Shown: positions 1-10,640, numbered from the stretch's first letter. The stretch is 64,000 nucleotides of DNA from Serripes groenlandicus (GCA_031761405.1 JASEVX010000011.1:34617324-34681323), one strand, 5' to 3'. Translations and numbers: made by a program. The notes: generated by a model from the letters alone, not told the origin.

Positions 1-130
1 TTCTATCGGTATCTGATGGTGGGTTAAGTAATTTCATTTCCGTTCCTTTACTATCGTTATCCGATGGTAGGTTTAGCGGTCTCATTTCCGTTACTCTATT
101 ATCGGTATCTGACGATTCGTTTAGTGATTT
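1..130. repeat. 48-bp minisatellite (coding for GPCR tail), partial array
   Basis: Roughly 2.6 copies of a 48-bp unit containing CTATCGGTATCTGATG are visible and the array continues off the left edge. On the minus strand it encodes the 16-residue SDTDIKGTEIKSLNPP-type repeats of the receptor tail. Larger arrays lie at 13,266-13,995 and 27,860-29,135. Confidence 0.85.
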
Positions 131-1663
131 CATTCCTGTTCCTTTACACTCACGAGTTTGTGATATACTGTTACTGTTGCTGGCCCCTGCGAGCGTCCTG
201 CGAGTACTGAAGTTTGATAGTCTAGATGTTAACTGGAATTGGAACCGTCCCTTTGAGATCACGGATGTGAATATCCTCTTTAACTGGAGTCGGAATCGCT
301 TGTTAACTAGCGTGTAAATATAGAAATTCAGATGGAATGTCAACACAAGTAGTAACTCATAAATTGCATGTGTAACTCTGTTTCGTTTAAGATCAACCAA
401 AGTCGGATCATTCAAATGTCCAACGATGGTTAAATACAGTAAAAACATTCCGTATGGGATTTCCGGTATGAGGAATACAATAACAATGGAGATGACAATT
501 TTAGAAATTCTGCGATTATCTTCTACCCTTGCTTCGCTGCCAGCGATCGAGTTTCTGTTGAGTTGGATGACAAAGAGTACTGTTGTTACGGATAAGATGA
601 TGCAGGGTATTAAATGACGGAGAAGCAGCGTAATCCATATATGCGCCGCTGCTCTTTCGTTGAGCACCCATGAACAGAACCCATCAACAGTTTTTTCATC
701 GATCAGGTGATATAGATGGAGGACTGGCGCTGCAAACGAAATAACAGCACATATTGTGATGGTGTTTTTAGATGTGAACCACATTTGTGTCTTAAATGGA
801 TACGCTACAGCAATATAGCGCTGTACTCCCAGAAATACTGTCAGCCAAATTGAAATTGTGTGGAACATTTTCGACAAGAAAAACTTTGATATCATGAAAG
901 CTTCACAAAGTGGTTTAGAGAGTATGTAAGCATCAAATTTCTCCACCTCGCTATCAGTAAAGTCCGTGGTATTCAGGTTAATGTACTCATAATTGTCATA
1001 CATGTAGCCGTATTCATATGTTGAATTCCCGAGAGATTCCATGTTTTCGTCTGCCGTTTGCAAATTGCTATACACCATAATGTACGTTGGCAAGGTAACA
1101 AGTCCGGTCATCGAATCTGATATTGCTATGGCCACGAGGATTAAATTGGTAACGCTGCGCATTCTTTTCTGAAGCAGAACCCAAATCACGACGAGATTAA
1201 CCAAAACAGTAACAATAACAAGGATTTCCCAAATGTAGAGATAGATTGGTCGTTCAAATCCAAACGCCTGATAGACAAATTCAGTATAAACGTCATCATA
1301 GTCCGTAGGCAATGTAGTATTGGTATCGTTAACTGAATGATAGTCGTAATCATCAGGGTATGCTGTTTCGTTATCATAGTAGATGGCATCTTTGGTATCG
1401 TTAACTGAATGATAGTCGTAATCAGAGTATGCTGTTTCGTTACCATAGTAGATGGCATCTTTGGTATCGTTAACTGAATGATGGTCGTAGACATATATTG
1501 TAACGTTACCATAGTCGTCCGAGGTGGTGGAATGTTTGGTATCGTTAACAGTGGACTGATCGTATTCCTGGGCATATGCCATAGTGGTACTGTTCCATGT
1601 ACCACTAGTACGATACAGTGATGTGTTGTGATCACCCCGTTCGAAATCATACACGGTTGGCAT
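1..1663 (-). CDS. Class A GPCR, copy A (partial, 3' end off window)
   Basis: Seven-transmembrane receptor of the plasma membrane, probably for a neuropeptide (FMRFamide, sex-peptide or myosuppressin receptor type). I read the frame by hand on the minus strand from the ATG at 1661-1663 to the window edge and met no stop; about 554 codons are present. The acidic, tyrosine-rich, N-glycosylation-rich N-terminus has 22-residue repeats containing SVNDTK. TM1 to TM7 follow, with QRYI where DRY is usual after TM3 and NFYIY in TM7 where NPxxY is usual. The coding region has no intron. It is paralogous to the copies at 13,740-15,599 and 29,025-30,431. The tail runs into a 48-bp minisatellite, so its true end lies outside the window. 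The family is clear from the fold; the ligand is inference. Confidence 0.85.
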   Translation of the reverse strand, partial: MPTVYDFERGDHNTSLYRTSGTWNSTTMAYAQEYDQSTVNDTKHSTTSDDYGNVTIYVYDHHSVNDTKDAIYYGNETAYSDYDYHSVNDTKDAIYYDNETAYPDDYDYHSVNDTNTTLPTDYDDVYTEFVYQAFGFERPIYLYIWEILVIVTVLVNLVVIWVLLQKRMRSVTNLILVAIAISDSMTGLVTLPTYIMVYSNLQTADENMESLGNSTYEYGYMYDNYEYINLNTTDFTDSEVEKFDAYILSKPLCEAFMISKFFLSKMFHTISIWLTVFLGVQRYIAVAYPFKTQMWFTSKNTITICAVISFAAPVLHLYHLIDEKTVDGFCSWVLNERAAAHIWITLLLRHLIPCIILSVTTVLFVIQLNRNSIAGSEARVEDNRRISKIVISIVIVFLIPEIPYGMFLLYLTIVGHLNDPTLVDLKRNRVTHAIYELLLVLTFHLNFYIYTLVNKRFRLQLKRIFTSVISKGRFQFQLTSRLSNFSTRRTLAGASNSNSISQTRECKGTGMKSLNESSDTDNRVTEMRPLNLPSDNDSKGTEMKLLNPPSDTDR

Positions 1664-1892
1664 CTTATTGCCTGTTGATTTGGTTTGTCTGCAATCCTTC
1701 GTTGACAGTAAGGTGTGTGTTGCTTATTATTCTTTGGACGTTTTTGATTTCAAGTAGCCGGAAGACTGACTCAAAGAGGATCAAAGCTGAAAACCAATTA
1801 GTGTTCAAGTCTTCAATTATAAATGATCGTCAGTGAACACCTATTGAGGGAAAACACCAAACATTAAGAATAATAGAAAGACACTAGTTATG

Positions 1893-2106
1893 TGAATTTT
1901 CCCCCACATGCAACACACCTGCAACAAACGACTTTGAAGACATCTATGCAATTGAATATGGTTATTCTATATATATATATATATAAAATAGAGTTGAAAA
2001 CAGCTCGACAAAAGAAGATATGGCTCATAAGTTCTCCTTTTGTCACAATAATTTCAAAAGCCGTCTTCTTAAGAGGCGTCGTCTGTGCTGGAAAATGGTA
2101 TAACAT
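1893..2106. mobile_element. Degenerate palindromic MITE (TTAA family)
   Basis: Decayed foldback element of the CCCTTTCCCACAT family. The left arm carries ACAACAAACGACTTTGAA-like sequence and the right arm TTTCAAAAGCCGTCT. The counterparts at 15,828-16,045 and 30,661-30,875 show it predates the segmental duplication. A half copy follows at 2,276-2,400. Confidence 0.55.
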
Positions 2107-2405
2107 CGGGTAAATAATGTGGCCATAGCATATACGGCTTGTTTCTAGACATGCAAATAATGTTACTTATTTTTCTCAATACATTGGAACTTGATCATTA
2201 GGCTACCATTTGTTTTGATACCTATCTTAAACTTTTACAAAAAACGTCCAGAACATGTACTAGCATTTTTCTTCAAGACATGTACAACAAATCTGCAGCA
2301 GACGACTTTTTACAATATCTAGGAATTAATATGGAAAATCTCAACAAATGAAAGTAATATTATTGAATAATTTTATAACATTGTAGCAAAATGAGCAATT
2401 ATTAG

Positions 2406-2634
2406 TTAACCCTTTCCCTCATACGACAATTTTGCAGCAGACCACTTTGAACATATTTTGTCAAAAATAGAAAATCTCTATAGTTGAATGGATAACCTAT
2501 GACTAAAAGTGGAAAACATTGTGGCAAAAGGAGAAATTACTCGTTTTGAGCAATTCCTTGTTTTGTCACTATGTTTTCAAAAAGCCATCTGCTTCATAGG
2601 CGTCAGAAAGCGTATATGTGAGGGAAAGGGTTAA
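2406..2634. mobile_element. Palindromic MITE, TTAA-flanked
   Basis: The 229-bp element begins TTAACCCTTTCCC and ends GGGAAAGGGTTAA, so inverted termini are flanked by TTAA. The middle is a near-perfect hairpin around GAGAAATTACTCG. TTAA target use is typical of piggyBac- or Kolobok-type transposases; which one mobilised it cannot be told here. The unit 2 copy is at 16,563-16,794 and the unit 3 copy at 31,333-31,530. Confidence 0.8.
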
Positions 2635-3085
2635 CTGGTGAAGATAAACCTCTAGAAAAGGCAAATTACGCTCCATAGACACATGTATGTCACACAATAT
2701 TGTCCTATTCAATTTACGTTGTTTCCGCTTCATTCGGATGTTTGTCGTACATGCTGTGTTTTACAATATTCTGTTGCATATCGAGATAACATGAAATGTT
2801 GTTAAAATAATGAAACTTTTCATCAGAATGTACATCCATGACTCTTCCTAAGGAATGAATGAATGCATGGTGTTTTAAGGCCCGTCGACAACTAAGGTCA
2901 TTTTGGGCGCTTAATAATTTACTTACTGTAAATGACGAAATAATTAAAATTGATCTTCCAAAAGAAGGTGGACAGTTAAGGCTCTGGTGAGACTGTATGC
3001 ATGCACAGACTCGCGTGAGTCTTCACTGCTCACATATGTGACAACGCCCCAAAACCACTTATCGTGGCTCAATTAATAAACAAAT

Positions 3086-3356
3086 GAGCCGTCCTGCGAG
3101 AAAACCAAGAGTTTGGACTCTGCGTAAAGTGTCGAACCGGATCAGTCTAAGAAGGCCTCGCAGGCTAACACGGACAGACACTTTTCGCCTCCTGTTGATT
3201 TTCTGTTTCAGGAATCATTACTCTATACCTCTATGCCTTTATCCCTTCTGAGACGGAATGTGTAAACCCTGATTAGCTTGCGTGGAATGCGCAGGCTGAT
3301 CTGGGTAGATACATTAGGCAAAATCAACAATGTTGGTTTTTCTCGTGGAACGGCTC
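3086..3356. mobile_element. MITE with GAGCCGTC inverted termini
   Basis: The 271-bp non-coding element has terminal inverted repeats, GAGCCGTCCTGCGAGAAAAC at the left and the reverse complement TTTTCTCGTGGAACGGCTC at the right. The interior contains the conserved words CTGTTTCAGGAATCAT and GATCTGGGTAGATAC. Other copies are at 4,727, 31,871, 44,743, 47,220, 55,155 and (truncated) 59,005. No coding capacity is seen. Confidence 0.75.
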
Positions 3357-3389
3357 AAATATGTGCTGCTACGAGAGAAAAAATGGTTG

Positions 3390-3612
3390 ATTGGGGTTCA
3401 ACGCCGTTTTTCAACAATTATTTAGTCATATCATGGCGGCCAGTACACCAACTTATTTTTTCCGGGCTTTTCCACAGAGACTGTTAGTTCATTGGTGGAA
3501 GACGAATGATGATGAAATTAGCATTTACTTTTGTTTGAAAGAATGCTGGTCGAGCTTTGGTTTGAACTCACAACCCACTGAATTGACGTCCCGCGTCGCT
3601 ACCGACTGAGCT
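3390..3612 (-). mobile_element. tRNA-derived SINE
   Basis: On the minus strand the head reads GTAGCTCAGTCGGTAGCGAC (box A) with a degraded box B, followed by a body with CCACCAATG. The tail is GTTGAACCCCAATCAA. It is the same family as the better preserved copy at 17,935-18,226 and is also present in unit 3 (32,157-32,445), so it is older than the duplication. Confidence 0.7.
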
Positions 3613-4485
3613 ACATGGTATCGGCTCAGAGAACGAATAATAAACGATCTTAGGAAATGAAAATTGAGATTGACCACTGGAGTTCTTTATCATAAATGTA
3701 AGATTAATCGTATATAAAAAGCAATACTCTAGTTATATAAGCTTTATTATTTTGCTTTCCTACGTAGAGAAAAAAACCACAATGAACAATGTTGTGCAAA
3801 AACGCATGAAAATTTCTATATAATTGGAAATGTATCTTCTGCATAAACCAGTGACTACAAGGTATCAGGTTGGAATTCGAATCTCAAAACGTCGATCAGC
3901 GAAAGTGTCTATACTTGTCACAAATAGTCAATAATAGTGTCAATCTGATTAAAATCATCTCCTCAAAAACGCTACGCTATGACATTTATAGAAAGATCGT
4001 GTACTTTAGTCACATTTATAGAAAGATCGTGTACTTTAGTCAGATTGTAATAGTGTTTAAGTACAAAATATGTCTCGCACTTTTAACCAGTCCTCTAGAT
4101 GAGGAGAATGTTTCCTGTTCTTAAACCTTATTACTCAACCAAACCCTATGTTGTGGGTACTCAACAAAATTGTCTTGGAGAACCCACAACATAGTATTAA
4201 GTTGAGTTATAAAAGGAATATTACGGGGAAAGACCAGCTTTCTCCACCTTATTTAGTGCTTTGTTTTACCCGATAGTGAAATAACATACCCTTTAATTCT
4301 GAAATTCCGAAAGTGATCGTTGATTTAATCAAAATTAAAATATCCTTTAAAACGTTAAACGTCGGCCACCAATTAGGTTAATCTTATAACGGATCCAAAT
4401 TAGCCACTTCAATTGATACTCTTAAGATACTTAACAAACAATGCATCATGGGTAATTTCTCTCATGACCTCATACATTGTATTAA
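3613..4485. other. Non-coding segment of the duplicated unit
   Basis: No gene is seen. The stretch from about 3,720 to 4,420 recurs at 17,300-17,830 and 42,806-43,430. The unit 3 break that admitted the 10-kb insertion lies between the equivalents of 3,726 and 3,736. Confidence 0.6.
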
Positions 4486-4660
4486 GACTCTTCTCAAATG
4501 CTCATGTTCCGCCAACTGTTTTGCTAATGAAGGTCATGTCCCGGGTTCGATCCCCGATCACGGCGGTCATGTTGGAGAGCCATTTGGCGACACAATCTTT
4601 CTAGCAAAGTACGGGTGGTTTTTCACCCAGGGATCACGAATGCGTGATCTGTAACCGTGA
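4486..4660 (+). repeat. SINE-like repeat with Pol III box B
   Basis: GGTTCGATCCC at 4,544-4,554 is a perfect Pol III box B. It is followed by a conserved body (CATTTGGCGACACAATC) and a short inverted repeat, GGATCACGAATGCGTGATC. Box A is not clear. Related copies are at 18,237-18,740, 19,180-19,330 and 44,536-44,715. The 51 bp upstream of box B are single here but are expanded to about seven copies in unit 2. Confidence 0.55.
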
Positions 4661-4726
4661 TATGAATTCGTTGAAAACAGCGAAACCCTCTATTGAACAA
4701 AACTGTTCCCAACCCTCAACCAATAT

Positions 4727-4973
4727 GAGCCGTTCCGCGAGAGAACCAACATTATTGCCTCTGAGTAATGTATCGACCCAGATCAGCCAGACTGATCCGG
4801 GCCGACACATTCCGTCTCAGGTGGATAGAGCTATAGAGTAATGATTCATGAAACAGAAAATACACAGAAGGCGAAAAATGTCTGTCCAATAAAGTCTACG
4901 CGGCATGCTTAGGCTGATCCGGGTCGATGCTTTACGCACAGTCCACAATGTTGCTTTTCTCGAGGGACGGCCC
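4727..4973. mobile_element. MITE with GAGCCGTC inverted termini
   Basis: Copy of the 3,086-3,356 family. It starts GAGCCGTTCCGCGAGAGAAC and ends CTCGAGGGACGGCCC, with the same interior words (CACATTCCGTCTCAGG, TTACGCACAGTCCACAATG). Confidence 0.7.
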
Positions 4974-5097
4974 AGTTTGTGCTATCTCTTGAAATAACAG
5001 TACATGCATGTACAAATGTATATTGAATAGAGTCGAAACATTGTCGAAAAGTAGAAATTGCTCGTGTTATTGCTCTGAAATCTCTTCTTTTGCCACA

Positions 5098-5400
5098 AGG
5101 TTGGTGGGTAAGACGTTGTGTTAATACCTTAAACTAGGTTGAATTACGCTGAACTACGTTAAGGTACGGCAGAATGTGGGTGATGAGCCACACAAGGGTA
5201 CAGATAAGTACGTTAAAGTAAGGTAAATCACGTTAAAGTAAGATACACTACGCTAGACTACGCTACTTCGAATGCGGCTATCCCAACGATAGGTACGGAG
5301 TGGTACGTCTGACTACGATTGAGTACGGTAGACTATGGTAGCCTCTATGCTAGAATGTGCTTGACTACGCTAGAGAACGTCGAACTACTGTATATTTAAC
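5098..5400. repeat. TACG-word island (probable Harbinger subterminal array)
   Basis: Short words of the form ACTACG, TACGTTA and TACGCTAGA recur roughly every 10 bp without a fixed repeat unit. The same text opens the 1-kb element at 45,303-46,304, whose ends carry inverted repeats and a TAA duplication. This stretch therefore looks like the subterminal part of a related Harbinger element that lost its left terminus. The unit 2 copy is at 19,862-20,130. Confidence 0.5.
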
Positions 5401-5414
5401 AAATCCCCAGGGAG

Positions 5415-5421
5415 TATAAAA
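5415..5421 (+). promoter_or_regulatory. TATA box
   Basis: A consensus TATAAAA follows GGGAG, about 105 bp upstream of the ATG at 5,523, and is preserved identically in unit 2 at 20,152. A core promoter is inferred from motif and position only. Confidence 0.5.
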
Positions 5422-5522
5422 GCCAGCCCGCGGCGTGGTACGGCCATTGTGCGCTAGCTTTTCAAACAGATAAGGATATTTCAAATTTCCCTGTAAAATT
5501 TGTCTACATTTGTGGATGGAAC

Positions 5523-5606
5523 ATGTCTGCACCAAGAAAGTCTAAGAAGTCCAAGAAGAGTGATGCTGCTGGTGCTCAACGTGAAGAAGCTAAGCCTCAC
5601 TGCTGA
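5523..5606 (+). CDS. 27-codon lysine-rich ORF behind a TATA box
   Basis: The short ORF starts MSAPRKSKKSKKSDAAGAQ and ends at a TGA after 27 codons; the first half is basic. The ATG has a favourable context (AACATGT) and lies about 100 bp after a TATA box. The unit 2 copy at 20,260-20,343 has the same length with a K-to-T difference near the end. It sits between a TACG-rich island and the 3' end of a Harbinger transposase relic on the opposite strand. Harbinger elements often encode a second, Myb-like protein, so this may be the truncated start of that ORF; this is inference. I do not recognise a homologue, and it may not be translated. Confidence 0.35.
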   Translation: MSAPRKSKKSKKSDAAGAQREEAKPHC

Positions 5607-5607
5607 C

Positions 5608-6138
5608 TCAAAGTGAGGTGGTACTAGGAACTCTGGAGATACCACCACCCCTCCCCATCAGGTGTAGAGGTTCGGGACACTGCCCACGACCAGGAGCCAA
5701 GGAGATGGCTGTCTTTGAGTCGCCAACCTGTATCCACCGGAAATTGTAGTCCGCATCAACCAATGCCATCAACATAATGGAGTAGAACCCCTTGTAGTTG
5801 TGGTAGGTGGAGCCCGATCTCGGTGGTTTTCTGATAGCAATATGCTTGCCACCAAGAGCGCACAAGGCATGTGGGAATTGCCGTCTCTGTTCGAATCGGT
5901 CTGCAACCTGTTGCCACTCTTGGGGTTATGTTGGTGTCTGAAAACCGTCACCGCCCAAGACATCGAGAAGATCCTGGCAAATGGAGGCGGCAACCCCTGA
6001 GATGGTGTTGTGTTCAAGACGAAAACTGTACATAATAGACCGGCAGCACTCTCCAGTTACCAGAAACCTCAACGTCAGTTGAACAGTTTTCCCGTTCGAA
6101 AGAAAAATACGGTAACTCCGAGTCGGGGAAGAGAGCAT
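5608..6138 (-). pseudogene. PIF/Harbinger (HARBI1-like) transposase relic, unit 1
   Basis: Fragment of a DDE_4-type transposase. Read on the minus strand it shows [19 protein letters not shown] and NTISGVAASICQ (the helix-turn-helix side), EWQQVADRFEQRRQFPHAL, then [19 protein letters not shown] and [17 protein letters not shown] of the catalytic domain. All lie in one frame, broken by a stop at about 5,926-5,928. The residue that should be the first catalytic Asp (xDGKH) is Gly (GGKH), so the core is dead. The same replacement occurs in the unit 2 copy. The C-terminal part and the ends of the element are not seen here. Confidence 0.85.
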
Positions 6139-7184
6139 TATAGGCTAGGATGAGAGCCTCAGAGGCAGGCAGGAGGGCTTCAGAGACTGAGAATGACAGC
6201 CGCATATATTTGTTAAGTGTAGTGGTAGCAAATTACATTATTTATCATTTTCAAAAGATTAGTATAACGATATAACACAATAGTCCCATATCATGTGAGA
6301 TAGTAAGCAGATACCCAACATCAGTCTATGCCATTTGTTATGGTATAATAGTCACTAGTTTAACGACTTTCAAATCGACGTCCATAAATGCTTATTTTGG
6401 GTTGGTTCATTTTCCTTTCTAGTTCGCTTTCAACCAATCGTTCGACGCGCTGCACCGGTCCTTCTGCTTCGTTCTGCAACACTCTTCCCCCGCCTTCTTG
6501 TTTTATTGATAGTGGTTTCCAGGCCTCATCACTATCATAGTCATCGAGTCACTTCAAATCTCTAGTTGTACTCTTGTATATCTAAAGTGTAGCAAATCAG
6601 AGCAAACCAACTGGACACTTAATCCTTTCCCACATGCAGTCAACGCATTTTGACTTTTGAAAACATCATGGTAAAATAAGTTCATAATGAACAAGCATCC
6701 CCGTTTCAACAAAATGTATAACTTCACTCAAAAACTTTCGTCTAATTTATTAATAGAGACATTTAAAAATTGTCCTTGTATTTTACGTTAAGCCTTCTAC
6801 TGAATGTTTGTTGTATCTCGAAAAGGGTTAAACGTTAATTGAAATTACCAAAAAAGGATCCGTTCATTTTTTGTCATAGACCGAAGTTCAAGTACGCTGA
6901 CAGATACCTCTTTACATGATACAGACGACTTTTGATGCGTCTTCATTTAAAGAGATGTTCCATATTGTTGCCTTGATGTTTCGAAGTTGTATGTGGGAAA
7001 CGGTTCAGAAAGTTTGAAGATGCAAGACCAAGTCGTGTTAAAAGCTAGGCAACTTAAGACTTACCTCTCCTTGACGGTCTGTTTCATTTTCCTGAATGAA
7101 TTGTTACCCCCCTTTCCAACACGCAGAAGATTTCTATGACGCCTTTTTAGGAAGCTTGTCTAACGAGTTTTTTTTTGTATGGTG
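6139..7184. other. Intergenic, decayed repeats
   Basis: No intact gene. Positions 6,505-6,585 are a truncated, stop-containing version of the exon-like segment seen in unit 2 at 21,318-21,453. 6,620-6,840 and 6,890-7,010 contain degraded pieces of the TTAA palindromic MITE family. Confidence 0.5.
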
Positions 7185-7299
7185 TTTATCGCCGCTTTCA
7201 ACAATCATTCAGTTATATCACGGCGTTTTCTGGGTCTTTCCAGTACTACTTGTTCATTTATCTTGACACCAGCGAGTCAGTCGTAATGCTAACACCTCC

Positions 7300-8215
7300 G
7301 TGAAGTTGGTTACTTGTTCCTTATTCCTTATTCCGTATTCAAAAGAGAAGTTGGTTACTTGTTCTTTATTCAAGTGTGAAGTTGGTTACGTGTTCCTTGG
7401 TCCTTATTTATTACTTATTCAGATTTGATCTTATGTACTGCATATGTTGATGTTGCCAATAACAACTGTGATGTTGTTGGTGTTGCAGATGCTGACAGAG
7501 ACGTATTCGTACATATTAAATCGCTTGTTAACTATTCAAAAACCCTATTACTTATTCGGCCGTTTTGAAGAAAAGAAGACTATTCTATCCAAAACATAAT
7601 TCAAACTGCATATGTTGATGTTGCAAACCACAATTGTAATGGTGTTGTTGTAAATAATGGATGAGATCTATTGGTACATATTTAATCGCATGTTACTTAT
7701 TCCAAAACCTGTAACTTATTCGTTTCGTATTCGGCCGTTTTCAAGGAAAGAAGCATTTGCTATCCAAACTGCATATGTTGATGTTGCCAACCCCTATTTT
7801 GATATTGTTGTTGCTGTAGAAGCTGACAGAGACATATTGGAACATATTAGATCACCTGTAACTTATTCAAAAACCTGTTACATATTGTTTCCTTATTAGG
7901 CCGTTTTCAAGGAAAAAAGCTTTTTCTATCCAAACTGCATATGTTGATGTTGCCAACCCCAAGTTTGATATTGTTGTTGCTGTAGAAGCTGACAGAGACC
8001 TATTGGAACATATAAGATCACCTGTGACTTATTCAAAAACCTGCAACTTATTCATTATTTATTCGGCCGTTTTCAAGAAAAGAAGCCATTGCTGTACCAA
8101 ATATAATACGAAATGCATATGTTTATGTTGCCAACAAAAATTGTGTTGAGGTTGTTGCTATTGTAAATGATAAAAGTGAGCTATTGGTACATATCACCTG
8201 TTACGTATTCGGCCG
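7300..8215. repeat. Degenerate tandem repeat (TTACTTATTC / GCATATGTTGATG family)
   Basis: About five imperfect units of roughly 120-190 bp each contain ACTTATTCGGCCGTTTTCAA, ACTGCATATGTTGATGTTGC and GCTGACAGAGACCTATTGG. It separates two halves of a SINE-like sequence (7,185-7,300 and 8,220-8,372), so it seems to have expanded inside or next to that SINE. The unit 2 counterpart is 22,150-23,395. The short ORFs inside carry no recognisable domain. Confidence 0.65.
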
Positions 8216-8219
8216 TTCC

Positions 8220-8372
8220 CTGTCCCTTGTTCATTATCCCTGAGCCCCAAGGAGGGAATGCCATTACTATCAATTTTAAAGTCGTTGGTATGAACCAGCT
8301 GGGGATCAAACCGCAAACTCGCACACCCGAGGCGGATTCCCGCTGTACCACTAGACAACCGAGGCGATTTTT
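8220..8372 (-). mobile_element. SINE head, tRNA-like (second family)
   Basis: On the minus strand it reads TCGGTTGTCTAGTGGTACAG (box A-like) then GGTTTGATCCC (box B), followed by a body with ACCAACGACTTTAAAAT. The same family occurs at 23,395-23,555, 57,885-58,081 (plus strand) and around 58,195-58,660. Confidence 0.65.
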
Positions 8373-9541
8373 CTAACGAGTAAATATACTGATAAAACTG
8401 CACGGAGGCGAAGACTGATCTTGATCTTCGCATGTTGCAAACTTTTCTGTATCAGGGAAATGGTTAAAATGGGATCTAGATATTCTTGTTTCTATGACGA
8501 TTGGAACATTTCGTCAGATGACTAATGAATGCCTTTGCCGTAATATCGATTACTCGCTCCCGAACTTCCAAATTGAAATCCATTCACCTTCCGTCAATGG
8601 GCTAAAACTTCTATGTGTGAAGATATAACCTAGCTAGTTGTCTGCGAATGTTGTAGTGTGCAGTACTCTCACGAGAAACCAAGGAACACTTTGTTAGGTG
8701 GCCAACTTAGCCAACGGCATGTACCAAATTTATCAATATATTGGCATCCAAAAGAAAGAAAGACACTTGTCAATACCGTAACATTTATTAAAGACATTTT
8801 GCAAAAGAGGGATTTAAGCTTAGAAGGTATCGCCTTACTATTATGATATTTTATTACTTTTCAGCAATATTTCTCATTGTCATATTTTCATGTATCTATT
8901 GTTTATGACCAAAGGCATGTTTATTCGCCGAATGTCTAAGTATATTGACTCGAGTTGAGTTCAGTTGAGTTCAGTTGGTGCACTGGTCCCCGTGGAATAA
9001 CTGAAGTAGTATTGAAAGTGGTGTAAAACTAAACCCAATCAGTCAATTCCGGTCCTCTGTTTCAGGCATTATATATGCATGTTACTGTACCTATATAGCA
9101 ACATACCGCATGAGGTAGCGGAACAAAGCTGAACTGATACACACTTAAAAAAACAATAAACTGAGGATTCAGTTTCATAAACATTTTAATATATTTTCAC
9201 TGTTTATTATTTACACTGTAATTACTCTAAATTTACACATAAGAAAACAAAACAATCTATATTCTCAAGCAAACAAGTGTAACGTTAAGTGTGATTTTTA
9301 ACAATCTGTAAACAATCTTAGCTGGTCTTAAATACATTTACATACGTAACTTGAAAAACTTTTGAGGAAAACCAATGTGCAAAGGCAGACACTTAGTAGA
9401 CGCGAGTTCACTGAAGAATGTAAAATCTAGTAATCACGTCAAAACATTATTTGACCAAAAAGAAAATGCAATTTTTAGTGTAAAGTTGAAAAAATGAAAG
9501 TATATATGACTTAACAGGATAATGTTTTATTAATACACGTG
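8373..9541. other. Non-coding segment of the duplicated unit
   Basis: No gene is recognised. It matches unit 2 at 23,556-24,818. Parts of 9,095-9,405 also match the scattered unit 3 remnants at 52,215-52,271, 55,008-55,152 and 55,410-55,490. Confidence 0.6.
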
Positions 9542-9768
9542 TTAACCCTTTCCCACATACAACATAACTACAGTAGGCCACTGACATTATTATCTGAACA
9601 ATATAGAAAACGTCTATACATTAAAGTATAAGTATTGAATAGAGTTGAAAACATTGTGGCACATGGAGAAATTGCTCACGATGAGCAATTTCTCCATGTG
9701 CCACAATGTTTTTAAAAGTAGTTTGCTGCAGAGGCATCATAAACTGTCTATATGTGGGAAAGGGTTAA
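9542..9768. mobile_element. Palindromic MITE, TTAA-flanked
   Basis: A 227-bp element from TTAACCCTTTCCCACAT to ATGTGGGAAAGGGTTAA. The core hairpin is almost perfect: ATTGTGGCACATGGAGAAAT and its complement flank GCTCACGATGAGC. It is shared with unit 2 (24,819-25,044). Confidence 0.85.
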
Positions 9769-9851
9769 GCTAATGAATGGATCCGTGAACACCAGAAATG
9801 GAAAAAAGTCAAAATCTTTATAGATTTGAAAATGAATATTTCCTCTTATAA

Positions 9852-10214
9852 CCCGGCTGTAGCTTTTCCGGGGACTCTTATGAAAATCCACGGAAAATCC
9901 CCGGAGTATTCGGACAACTTTCCAGGGAAACAGTAGGATAACCTGACACTTTCCATGAAAACTCCAGTACATTTAAGTGGAAAACCCGGAAATTCCATTG
10001 ACAACCCGGAACGGTTCCATGGACAACCCGGAATGGTTCCCTGGACACGCTAGAACGATTATGTGGAACCCGGAGGTTTTCGGACCATTTCCAGCGTTTC
10101 CGCATCTTAACATTAAATTCCTTGTTATTTTCCATAGTTTTTCCATGGTTTCCCTGTATTTTCCGTGTATTTTTGTGTTTTCTATTAAGAGTCCCCGGAA
10201 AAGCTACAGCCGGG
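9852..10214. mobile_element. Foldback element, unit 1 only
   Basis: The 363-bp element has ~28-bp perfect terminal inverted repeats (CCCGGCTGTAGCTTTTCCGG at the left, its complement at 10,186-10,214). The interior repeats AACCCGGAA-like words. Unit 2 has an uninterrupted CCCTTATAAGAACC at 25,121-25,134, i.e. an empty site, so it inserted after duplication with at most a 2-bp AA duplication. Confidence 0.8.
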
Positions 10215-10294
10215 AAGAACCTCTGCATCAAACATATTTTGGAATCACGGAGGAAAATAAGAAATTAAACAAAAGACCCAGAGGGCCTGTATCG

Positions 10295-10640
10295 CTGACC
10301 TGGATATTTGAGCAATCGTAGGAAAATGTTCTAAAGATAAGTGAATTTGCAAAGTATTCCACATTTGGAGTTTTCTATGGTGAAGAATGCTCCACACTAA
10401 ATGATCTAGATTACTTAATTTGTACAGAAAATGGAGTTAAATGAGTTTTCTCTGGTTTCCTGTACTGGATATTTGAGCAATCGTCGGAAAATGTTCTAAA
10501 GATAAGTAAATTTGCAAAGAATTCCACATCTGGAGTTTTCTATGGTGAAGAATGCTCCACACTAAATGATCTTGATTACTTAATTTGTACTGAAAAGGGA
10601 ATTAAATGAGTTTTCTCTGGTTTCCTGTTCTGGTCCTATG
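10295..10640. repeat. ~167-bp direct duplication
   Basis: Two copies of a block beginning CTGGATATTTGAGCAATCG lie at about 10,300 and 10,467. Unit 2 has one copy (from about 25,213), so this duplication is private to unit 1. Confidence 0.75.

Noticed and set aside
1186..1650. Threonine/isoleucine-rich minus-strand ORF (also 15,053-15,742)
   Set aside because: Off-frame shadow of the receptor N-terminal repeats.
8658..8846. 62-codon ORF (unit 1) as a gene
   Set aside because: The unit 2 sequence at about 23,840-24,030 carries indels and substitutions that do not preserve the frame, and no family is recognised.
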